Positions 27,501 to 40,000 of a stretch of DNA of 64,000 nt are shown piece by piece. The notes under the pieces were generated by a model, which saw only the letters and a list, made by a program, of their open reading frames with translations, was not told the DNA's origin and did not search any database. The position numbers were made by a program, and so were the translations under genes. Source of the DNA: Sarcocystis neurona (lineage: Eukaryota > Apicomplexa > Conoidasida > Eucoccidiorida > Sarcocystidae); NCBI GenBank assembly GCA_000727475.1, contig KL647297.1, forward strand, positions 402,421 through 466,420, written 5' to 3'. Each line of letters begins with the position of its first letter. Within the stretch, counting starts at the first letter, position 1.

Positions 27501-30500
27501 TGCGAGGCACAGATATATTGAATAAAGGCCGCCTGATAGCAGCAGCTGCTGACGTTGTCCCCGTCACCAGAGAGAAAATGTAACTGCTGCTGCACTGTAC
27601 CTCTGCATGTCAACGCGTAAAATGACGGCGGGACAGCAGCAACACCGGCAGCAGCAACACCGGCGGCAGCAGCACCACAGCAGCAGCAGCACCACCACCA
27701 CCACAGCAGCACCACAGCAGCAGCAGCACCACAGCAGCAGCAGCACCACAGCAGCAGCAGCCTTCTTCTTTTATATGTAGACAAGACGCACGCGCAGGGA
27801 CGAAGGGCAACACGTAGAAGCAGAGGGAGAAAACAAAAACAGAGACATGCGTGTCACCCCATCTCTCTGCGCCGACAAAATAAGTATCCATGAAAAAGAA
27901 GCGCATCCAACGTTTGCAGTGTGTCCTCGTCCTACAACCGACATGCTCTACACCCATACACACACACACACATATATATGGGTCCTCCTGTACATATACA
28001 TATATGTACATACACCTATACATATATACATACCTAGAGATACGCATACATACATATATATGTATATATCTACACAGACGCTCCTGTGCACGCGCATATA
28101 TGTATATATATAGAGAGAGAGAGATGGGGAGAGAGAAAGATGTCTCTAAATACCCGTACGCATGTATACATATATATATATATGCATTCCTGTAAATCCA
28201 TATATATATACATATAGAAAGAGAGATAGAAGAAAAGAAGGAACATGCCTGTAGATACGCATAGATATATATATGTGTATGTGTCTCTTGATATCTCTGT
28301 AAATACACCGATGCGCCTACCCAACTCTATATATGAGGGTTTTATGTACACACAGATGCGTATGTATCTTCTGTCCCTTGCAGTGCACATATATAATTCT
28401 GTAGGTTGCGCTATAAACACCTGGAAGTCCCCACATGCATGTGTAGCTTTTTGCATCTACATATATGTATGTATGTGTGTATACGTCCATATATACGTAT
28501 ATATATATATATACATGTATACGTGTCCATACACACATGTATGCACACATACATACATACATATATACGTCTGTGTGTGCATGCAACAGCCCCTCACGTA
28601 TACCGTCCAGAGTGTCGTCCAGAAAGGCTGCAGCAGAAGAAGAAAAAGAAGAAGAGAAGGGAGTTGAATACAGAGAGAAGAGAGGGCGGGTGTTGCGAGG
28701 CAGATTTGACGGGGGGGCGTGGCGGGCGTCTCGGAAGAGAGACCCACCCCTCGTCAACGCCTTTCGATTTAATATGTTCGAGTTCCTCGCGCAGCCGCTC
28801 CACTTCCTCCGCGCGTCTGCAAATAAATTTTTCGGAGAAAAAACCGGAACGCAAATATCTTCTCTTTTGTCTCGATTTCTCCTGCACACGCGTCCTCCTC
28901 CCCGTCTCCCCGTCTCCGCGGCGTCTCCTCTTCCCACGTGAAACCTCCACGGCCCCACCCCTACACAGAGAGACTCACGTACATATATGCACGTTATTTT
29001 GTACACATATACACATACATGTGCGTATATTAATATACGCACTTTCATACACATTACCTACATACATGTATATCCACTAATACACATATACACATACATA
29101 CATATGTATGATATATATATATGTTTACACACATGTGTGCACACACACATATGAATATATATACACGTGTATTTGTGTCCGGAGTTCCTGACCTATTTGT
29201 ATGCACACAGTAGTCTGCTACTACGTATATACATGTGGATTATATCCGTCGAGCTTCCCGCACATATGTGTGTGGCTTAACACGTTGCCGGTCTTCGCAC
29301 CTAAAAGGCAGAGACTCCAAACGGGGGGATGTCATGCGAGTCTGTACATACATATATGCATCTGTGCATGTATGATAGAGACAGGAGGACCAGAAGTATA
29401 TATATATATATATATATATAAAATAGATGTATATATATACAGAGAGAGAAAAAGACTAAAAGGAACAGATATATGACGTCTCCCCCTCTGTCTGTCTGTA
29501 GCTGCATCTGTGAGGAAGGATGAAGAGAAGCGTCAATATTCAGTAAATACATACGTTTCTCTCTGTATGTATGTATGTATATGTATGTATATGTATGTAT
29601 ATGTATGTGTATGTATGTATATGTATGTATATGTATGTATATGTGTGTATATGTATGTATATGTATGTATATGTGTGTATATGTATGTATATGTGTGTAC
29701 ATGTATGTATATGTATGTATATGTGTGTATATGTATGTATATGTATGTATATGTGTGTATATGTATGTATATGTGTGTATATGTATGTATATGTATGTAT
29801 ATGTGTGTATATGTATGTATATGTGTGTACATGTATGTATATGTATGTATATGTGTGTATATGTATGTATATGTATGTATATGTATGTATATGTGTGTAT
29901 ATGTATGTATATGTGTGTATATGTATGTATATGTGTGTACATGTATGTATATGTATGTATATGTGTGTATATGTGTGTATATGTATGTATATGTATGTAT
30001 ATGTATGTATATGTATGTATATACCCATATATATATGTATGTGTGGGGTAGAGGAGGGATAGAGAGATATGTGTGTGTGTGTGTATGAAATAGACGTGTA
30101 TAGAGGAAATTAGGGAAAAGCAGATACAGGACGTCTGTCTATTGCCCTCCCATATATGTGAGTTGCGAATTGAAGATGTGTATATGCGTATAGAAGAGAG
30201 AAGTACATCACAGAAGAGGCAAAATTTATGTTGTGTGGCGTCTGCATGCAATACATGAAGAAAATATCAAACTCCGCCCCATGTCGTCTACGCACATATA
30301 TATATGTATATATTGTTGTAGATGTAGATACAAGTAAATATATATGCAATCACATATATACATATGTATATAAAGATATATTTCTATACAGATATATTGT
30401 ATTAAGTGAGACAGAGAGAGACCCATAGATGTGTATACATAGATAAGTACATATGGACACATGGACATATATATATATATGTATATATTCAGAAATGGAG

Positions 30501-33500
30501 GCAGACATATGTATATATATATGTATATATTTGCGAACACACAGATAAGTACGTATGCACATATGGAGGTATATATATATATATATGTGTACACATAGAT
30601 AAGTACATATGTACATATGGATATATATGTGTATATAGAGAAAGAGAGAGACGGACAGACACACACCCACATATATATATAAGTGTACACAAAAGCAGGT
30701 ACATATGCACAAATGGATATATACGAGAGAGAGAGAGAGACATATGTTTATATGCATATACATATATATACATATATGTGTACAGATAGACAGGTACATA
30801 TACACATATAGAGAAGGTTATAGATGGGTACATATTCCGACATATATATATGTTTTAATATAGATGTATATATAGACAAGTACACATGAACGTGTCGATA
30901 AATTTATACATGTATACATATATGTAAGAAGAGAGGGGGTGGTAAGATACGGAAAAGTAGATAAACAAAGAGAATAAATACTTCTTACGAAAGAGTGAAG
31001 TAAATTTATCTGCAGGGCACGGGATCTTTTAATGCGCGGAAGAAAATGCGGATGAAAAAGGGAGGTACCACCACATGAAAAAGTCGCCCTTTCCGACAGA
31101 AAGAAAGCGAGCGAGGGAAAAACGAAGAAATGGGGAGGGCCGAAAAGATGACAATTCGAAGGAAGTGTATACCGATGGAAGTGCATACCGATGGAAGTGT
31201 ATACCGATGGAAGTGTATACCGATGGAAGTGTGTACCGATGGAAGCCTATACCGATGGAAGAGTACCAAGAGGCGGGGAAGGAGAATAGAGAGAAGAACG
31301 ACAGCAAGAAGAAAAAGAGAAGTATTTCGGGGGAGAGGAGGAGACGGACAGGGAGATCAGAGACGGGAGGCGTTGGGTGAAACGGAGTAGCGGCAGTAGA
31401 GACGCAAAGAGAAGACGCGCGAGAGAAATTCGAAGGAAGAAGTGACGCGCAGAGATCTGCAGAAGGACAAGCGAGAAGAAAAGGGGCGGAAATGGTGGTG
31501 GAAGACTGAAGAAGAAGACGAAGAGCACGAGGAAGACCCTGGGAAGGATGCCAGACGGAGGACGAGGAGGACGAGAAGAGGGGAGACAAAAAGAGAGAAG
31601 GGAAAAGATTAGAAGATCAGATTGATAGAAGTACCTTTGGGCCTCCGCTCTGGCTAGCTGCAGTCGCTTCTCCGTATCTGCTGCACGCTCATGTATATCA
31701 TCCACGTCCATCGCCTGACGCCCCCTGCGGGCCGCAGAAAGTTCAACAGCAGCAGCCACACCAGCAGCAGCAGCCACAGCAGCAGCAGCACCGCAGTACA
31801 GCAGCAGAAAAGACAGGAGAAATGTTGTTGCGATGGTGCTGTTTCTGTCTGTTTGTGTCGACGTGACGACGTGACGGACGGAGAGAAACCCGCTGGTGTG
31901 AGTTCGTTTTACACGGGGAGGTATCGAGAGACGTGGACGATCTGCTGTTGTCCTTTCTCGCAGCAGGAGCACGACACGGTCCACGAGCAGGGGAAGTGGC
32001 GGCATGTCTCGCAGCAAAAAAAGGAAGAGAGCGCGAGAGAGGGGAAATGCCCCGCAACAACGCAGAAGGAAAGGGGGGCACAGGTGGGAAGGGAAGTCGA
32101 CAAAAGGAGGAGAAGGGGACTGATCGGGACGAGACGACTGAGAAGCAGCACGCAGGGCGGAAGTTAACGAAAAGAAGAAGAAAGACGAAAAAAGAGAAGA
32201 AGTGAGAAAGGACTGCAGCAGAACGCTTCCCAAGGAACGCAGGGAACGCAGAAGACGGAGAAGAAGAGCAGCAACAGCAGCACCACCCAGAAGACGCAAC
32301 GGGCAGACAGCGAGGGGCAAAAAGAGGAGAAGAGAAGAAGAGGGACACCCCAGCTGCTGCTGCTGTTGCAGGTGGCAGAGGCGCTGCTGCGCAGCAGTGA
32401 CACCGGCAGCAGCAAAGACGCAGCAGCGGCTCTGCTGCCCGCTACCAGCAGCTGCTGTACGTACATACACACTCCGTACTATACACACACATACATACAT
32501 ATATGTACGTATAGAGATGGATACAGAGGGAGAAAAACAGATAACGAAGAGGTCGCGAACGTCAGCCGCAGCGGCAGTCGTCGAGGACGCCAGAGAACGG
32601 CGACTTTCGGGTGGCTTCAGCAGCAGCTCTTTTGCTGAACATCAGCAGCACACCGACGCACAAGGCACACACACCGGAAGGACGAAGAAGAAGAAGAAAA
32701 GGGAGAGGAGAAGGCAGAGAAAAAGATGAAGGGCGGCCGTAGGCTCGTCTGGAGCAGCTGCAGCAGAACAAGACGCAGTGAAACGTAGGCCACTGGACCG
32801 GGCGAGACACAGAGAGAGGCAGACGGCAGACGGAGACAGCATGCCTCGGGAGACGGCGACGTACTGAGGGGCAGCGGCGGGGCTTTGAGCGATCTCAATT
32901 TCCTGTTCAAGATCTACGACTTTCATTTCAAGCTCCCGAATACGCGTGTCTCTGCAAGCAACATCCCAGCGGAGAGGAGAACGCGCAGCCGGCACGACAC
33001 CTGAGGCACCACAGCGCTACGCAGCCGCGACCGCGGCCCGGCGACGTGAAAATTTCACGTAAACACGACCAGCGATAGCAGCAGCAGCAGCAACCGAAGC
33101 AGCAAGAGCAGCAGCAACAGCAAAAGCAGCAGCAAAAGCAGCGGCAACAGCAACAGCAGCAGCAACAGCAAAAGCAGCAGCAAAAGCAAAAGCAGCAGCA
33201 ACAGCAGCAGCAACAGCAGTGAAAGCTGCAGGAGCAGCACCAGCAGTGATGCAACGGCAGCAGCAGCAACAGCAGCAGCAGTGAAAACAGCAGCGACGGC
33301 AGCAGCAGCAGCAACGCAGCAGCAGCAGCAGCAACGCAGCAGCAGCAACGGCAGCAGCAGCAGTGACAGCAGTAGCAGCAACAGTAGCAGCAGCAGCGAC
33401 AGCAGCAGCAGCAGCGACAGCAGCAGCAGCAGCGACAGCAGCAGCAGCAGCGACAGCAGCAGCAGCAGCGACAGCAGAAGCAGCAACAGTAGCAGGAGGA

Positions 33501-34055
33501 ACAGTAGCAGGAGGAACAGTAGCAGCGGCAGTCGCAGCAGCAGCAACAGCAGCAGGTTGAACAACAGCTGGAGTAACAGCAGCACCGGAAGCCACGGTAG
33601 CAGTCCAAAGAAGCGCAGTTCTCGTGGAGAAGCACCAAGAGCAGCAGCAGGACAGCAGCGCATGCACCTCAGAGAGATTGGGGCGACTACCGAGAAAGAG
33701 AGAAAAAGGAGAGGAGAGAAGACATACTTCTCCTGCAACTCCTGCTCATGCTGGCGGTCGAGAAATTCGATCTGCGCGTCGAGCGTCCTGGCTTTGCGCT
33801 GCAGCTCTTCCACTTCCATCTGCCTGCAGCAGTCCTCGCACCACGCAGAGGCGTGCAGACATGCAGAAGGCGGAGAGAAACGCAGCAGTAGGTCGCAACG
33901 CGCACAGATCAACTGGCCCTAGACGGGGCGACGCAGAAACCAGCAGTCTCTTGCCTATCTACAAACGCTTCCATATACATATGTAGGCAGGAATATATAT
34001 ATATATATATATAATGTACACACACACACATACAGGCAGACAGGCAGACAGGCAG

Positions 34056-34094
<39 letters not shown>

Positions 34095-37000
34095 CATATA
34101 TATATGAATAGTAGAATTCAGTCCTGTGTTCTGAGGTAAGGGCACACGCATGTACATACATATGTGTACACATACCTGCACGAAGATACACATGTATATA
34201 CATACATATACATACATATAAATACATTAGTGTGTTCTTAGATACGTGCACACACACACATGTACACACACATATATGTACACATATGTGTCTCCACTAT
34301 AAATTTGATTTTATCTACACGAGGATCCATATGTGTACCTCTACGTATAAACAAACGTCCTTCATATATACGCGGTCACCGACGTCCACGCGCAAGTCTA
34401 CCTGCTTCCGTCCTCCTCAGCCAAGTATATATATGTTATATATACACACATAAGCACAGATAGCAACGCTGTGTTCATACTTCTCTCTTGTCTTGACGCT
34501 TGAATCGAAGTGCATGCGCGTCGGTGTTTTGTTTTGAAAGGGACAACATACCGGTCGCGCTGCAGATTATGATATTCCCGCTGTAAGTTGTTGAAATCCG
34601 CTGTCACCGCTGAGAGCTGCCTCTGCAGCAGGAGCAGCAGCACATGCATAGACAGAGCGCAGCAGCAGCAGGAGGCGTCGTCCTCGTGCAGCGGGGTGCA
34701 CGTCTTTGCATGCAGGTCACCTCTTCACAAAGGAGACGGAAACGCAGGCAGAGGAGAACACGAAGAGCGACTTGCACGGAGGACGGGGAGACACAGAGAG
34801 ACGGGACGTTCGTCGTCGGGAGGGGGAGACCCGTGGCTCTCGACAAATGAAGCGCGCAGGAGGAAACGAAACGGTCCTTCGACCAGCAGCAGCAGCAGCA
34901 GTAGTAGAGGGCACCGTCCAACGACAGGAAGTTCCACACCGCTTCTACGTCGCGAGGCAGTTCCGACTTCTTCTACTTGGCAAAGTTGTCGTTGATACTG
35001 GCGGGAGGCAGCGGTCGCTTTCCTCCTCGTCGCCGTGGCCCTTTGCCTTCTCCTCCTGCAGTATATACGTGAGGGGGTGCTTGTGGCGCACAGAGAGGTA
35101 CAGACACATACAGAGGGTTGCCGAGCAGAGAAAAAGGGAGAGGGCAGCGCGGGGGGGGGAATGGAAGGGGGTGGGGGGGGGGAGAGAGACGCCGAAAGGA
35201 GACGGAGAGACGGCAAAGTGGGAGGAGACGGCAAGAATGGGGACACGGGGAGGCACACAGAGAGGGACGGAGTGGAGAAGGCCACTACTAGACAGGTGCA
35301 TCCACACAGGAAGAGAAAATAGAGGGAGACGGGAAGGGAGACGGAGACGGGGAGGGAGACGGAGACGGGAAGGGAGACGGCAAGGGCGAGAGACGGAGAC
35401 GGGAAGGGAGACGGAAACAGCAGGAAAGGGAGACGGCGAGGGCGAGGGCGAGAAGGGAGACGGGAAGACGAAGCGGCAGAAGAGGGAGACAGAAGGGGAA
35501 GAGAGAGACGGAAGAAGACAAAAAAAAGGATGACCAGTAAAAAGAAGCCGAAGCGATAGAGAAAGGGAAGACAGGTGGAGATTCACAGAGAGAAAGGCAC
35601 ACGTATCTAGACACGTATGTATGTGTGTGTAGATACAGAGAGACGGCCATGGGCAGTTCACATGAACAATCGAAGGATACGCCGACCTCCGTTCATTTGC
35701 TGCAGCATAAACGTAACCAACAACCGCGACACACATATACGTACTTATACATACTTACATACCCGTACATACATCCATACATACCTATACATACCTATAC
35801 ATACATACATACATACCTGTACATACATACATATGGATACGTATACATACGTATAAATACATACACATACAGAGATACACACGTACACACATACATGCGC
35901 ACACTCATACAGAAACGTTCCTTCACCCGCGTCCTTCTCAGATTTAGACGTACACCCGTCTCTCTCTCTACATCAATACATATGTATATGTGTGCACATA
36001 TATATATATATATATATGGATACATATGCGTATATATATATATATATGTATCCATCCATAGACGTATACTACATACCAACTCATACATCTATATGTAAGT
36101 ACATTCAGACGCACATCCTTGCCTTTCTCTTTCTATATACGTATATATGTATGTACGTATCCATCCATATACGCCTCACAAATATATATGTATATATTAG
36201 TAGATACACGTCTACCAAGAAGGACACTTGGAGAATAAGGAAGTTTCTCTCAAGAAGCGAAAGGAGAAGAGAGACAGAGAGACGAAGAAGAGAGACGGAG
36301 ACAGGAAGGGAAGAGGGAGACTTGTCCGCCGTGGTCCCCCGGCCGCCACGCGACGTGTTGTCTCGATAGGTCTGCAGCACGCAGTCTGGCTTCTTCTTCT
36401 GCTTCGTTCCTTCTTCTTCTCTTCGATCCGAAGAAACAGACGAGATAAAACAGCAGCAGCAGCAGTAACTCACCTGCAGCTGGTCTCGCTGATTCCGAAG
36501 AGTCGCTAGCTCCGCCGCTGCCCTGTGCAGCCGACAGCAAAACAGCAGCGCTGCAACACGCGGTGGGGCACTGCTGCTGTTATGAAATTTTCTGCGTGTA
36601 GACGCAGACCTTCTCCTCCCCTGTCTGCTGCTACCGCGGGAGAGAGCACCTTTTATTCAGGCTGCGTTTGCTGCTGGAGAAGCACACACAGACAGCCAGC
36701 GTTGCCGCTGCTGCTGTCCCTGCTGCTGCTGTCCCTGCTGCCGCTGCACCTGTTCCCGCGGCTGCTGCTGCTGTGCCTGCTGCTGCTGTGCCTGCTGCTG
36801 CTGTCCCTGCTGCTGCTGTCCCTGCTGCTGCTTTCCCTGCTTTGTCCCTCGTGTGCAGTCTGCAGAAGAGTAGCCTTCAAAGTTACTTTCTTTTCCCCGC
36901 ACTCCCCCTCCACAATAGGACACAGATATAGGAGGAGGTAGATAGATGGGCAGGTAAGCGGACAAATAAATATGGAGAGACAGACAAATATGGAGACACA

Positions 37001-40000
37001 GATAAATGTGGAGAGATAGAGAGGTAAACGGAGAGATGAGCAGATATAGGAGGAGATAGACAGATGCCCAGGAGCACAAGCAGATAGATTTAGAGGGATA
37101 GACACATGCAGAGCCAGAAAGACACATAGATAAATCTCGTGAGAAGGAGATACTGAAACGGATAAATAAACGAGTGTAGACAGACAGGTGTGGATATGTG
37201 GAGAGCCAAGCAGACAGACAGAGAGATATTTAAAAAGACAGAAAATAAACAGACTGACAGATAGGTAGATGTAGGACGATAGAGACAAGTGCATAGAAAG
37301 TCAATAGAGAGATATAAAAGAGAGACAGATATAAATATTAGAAGAGTATATACATATATGCAGACGTATACATATACAGATGTGTTCGCATGTTTGTTTC
37401 GAGTGTGTGCTGCAGTCCCGCTAAAGAACCCAGCAAGAAACGTCTCCGCCCTTCATATGTGTTCTCTGCATGCAGCAAGAAGGCAGTGAAAAAGCAGTCT
37501 CCCCCTATCTTCTTCCCCTCTCTTTTTGTTTTCTTGTCCTTCTCTTTTGAACTTTTTCTTCTCTTCGAATCCTCAACGCCTGTAAACTCGCGCGCAGGAT
37601 TCACTTGCGTTTCTCTACCGGAGTTCGAAAGTACTACGAAGCGGGACGGCCATCTGCACGCTGAGGCAGCTAATAGTGAGAGCTACAGAAAAAACTCTTA
37701 GCAGGACTGTAAATACACATATACATATATATACGTATATACATACGTGCATATACACATATGTGTATATATATACATATATGTATATATACATAAACAG
37801 ATATGTGTGTTCACGTCTATATGCTGATATAGTGTGTATATCAATATATGTGACGCTTGTGGCAGCGTATGCATATATATGTGTATATATATAGATATGT
37901 GTGTCCGCGTTTATATACTCACATATTGTACGTATGAATATATTTGATGCGTGTGGAAGCGTATTCATATATATATATGGCTGAGTATGTGAACGGCAGC
38001 AGTGTTGTACAAAGGGAGGGCTCTCAATTTTTACAGAGAATCTTTAGCCAGATAAAAAAAAGCGTTACTAATAGGAGAGGACGATCAGGCTTTTTGCTTA
38101 GCCCACGCAGCCGTGAAGCCGCAGCAGCAGCAACAGGGGAGGAGTACCTCGCTCCAGCTTCGCCCGCAGCATCTTTGGCTCCCTCCACTGAATCTTGTTC
38201 GTCCCGTTGCTCAATTAATCTTTTTAAATGAGCGTTTTCTGCGCGAAGCATTTCAAGTTCGTTGAAAGCGCTGCATCACACCCCACAAGGTAATCCGCGC
38301 CCACACTACCAGCAGCGTGGCAGGAGCAGCGTGGCACCAGTAGCACAGCAGCAGCAGCACAGGAGTCGCGGCTGCTCAGGAGTCACAAGAGCGGAGGTGA
38401 GGAGGTGGTCAGCCCTTTGCGGCTTCCCAGGGAAGGCCACGAGAGGGGAAAAGAAGAAGACGGCAAATACGAAGAAGGGAGACGGGTATACGTTAGCGGA
38501 GTAGCAGCAGCGGCAGCAGAGGCGAGGAGACGAGATAAAGACGAAGCAGCACGGACGGTCAAAGACAGAAGATTGGGCGACACCGTGGCAGCAGCACCAG
38601 CAGCAGCGCGAGACAGAAAAAGAGAAAGGAACAAAGTGCTGCGCGGTTGTGGAGAAGAGGAAGAAAAGAGACCAGCGGCAAGGGGACGGCAGGAGAGAGA
38701 ACTGCGTCACACGTATGAAGCAGCCAAAATGACAGCAGCAGCAGCAGCTAGAGAACGTGTGACGCAGGCAAAAAAATAGAGAACCGTTTCTGCCGGGACG
38801 CAAGAGAACTATCTCCCTGGCAGACGCGTTCTCTCTCTCATTTTCTCCTTGGTGTACTTGGCGGATTCTCCGACTGCCGCCCTTCCGCATCACCAAGAAA
38901 AAGCACCGGCACATACACATGCGCACATATTCTTCTTGCGCAGCACGTCCACGAGCCATCTTATCCCTTTCAAATTCACTCCTCAGGACCGCGCAGGTCG
39001 ACGAGAAGGAGAAAAAAGAAGACCGATGGAGCTCCCCACACGCTGCTGCCAATTTCCATCCTCCTTATCTCCACACTGCCGCGCGTGGGGCGCAGATCAC
39101 GCTGCAAGGAGCACCACTTCTTTTACGTGGCCGGTCATTCACGTGGATGGGTGGGAGCACGTGGATGAGCAGCTACGACTGCAGAACGAAGAATTCTTCC
39201 CGGGTGGTCCCCAGCCCCTGCGAAAGGTCCCCAACCCTTCGGGTCATATATGAGGCCTGCAGCCCACTCTTCCGCACGCAGAAGGCAAGAAGCTACTCCT
39301 GTTCCTGGGCGCCGCCCGACAAACACGCTGCCGTCGTTCCAAGAAGCGGCGGACAACAAACTTGCTTTCTAAAGGGAGAGACGGCGGACAAGAAACTTCT
39401 TTTCGGAGAAGAGAGACGCCGGACAAGAAACTTCTTCTCTAAGAGGAGAAACGGCGGACGTAAAAGTTCCTAAGAAAGGGAGAAGAAGAACATTCTTCTC
39501 CCACCGTAGATGTTACTTCTTTCACAACAAAAATGCGACTCACGCACCACGCCATGTGGAGGAACTCGCGCTGGTAAAGAGAAAAAAGAGAAGCGCCCGC
39601 ACATGCCACGAGACAGGGAAGGAGACGGAGACACAGAGACAGAGACATAGAAAAGACCGGAGAAAACGAAGAAGAAGAGGAGGACGTCGAAGAGACAGCA
39701 AAACTTGTCCCACACAAAGGAAGAAACTCGACACAAGGCGCACGTGCAGGAGTCTGACGGCATCCGCCGTAGGAGCTACTTACTTTGCGTCTACCGCCTG
39801 CTGGTGAACGGCCCCTGCAGCAACAGCAGCAGCACAGCAAACGACGCGCAGCAGACTCGTGGAAAACCGGAAGCTGCAGCAGCACCCAGTGCAGGAGCCC
39901 ACGTCCACAAGCACCACCATCCACGGCGCATGCGTTGAAATCCTAGCCCCACAAGTGTCCATCCGTCTACACACAAGTTCATACACGTGTTCACCTACCT

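Noticed and set aside
29510..30251. Long open frames of 160-316 codons on both strands rich in Tyr, Ile, His, Met, Val and Cys
   Set aside because: They are produced by the stop-free decamer array and flanking TA microsatellite; both strands and several frames are open at once.
29569..31265. CRISPR-like regular arrays
   Set aside because: Units are directly tandem with no unique spacers, in a eukaryotic intron.
33017..33922. Poly-Leu, poly-Cys, poly-Ala and poly-Ser frames of 200-285 codons
   Set aside because: They come from a CAG block lying between two coiled-coil exons. Only the short flanking parts show non-repetitive protein.
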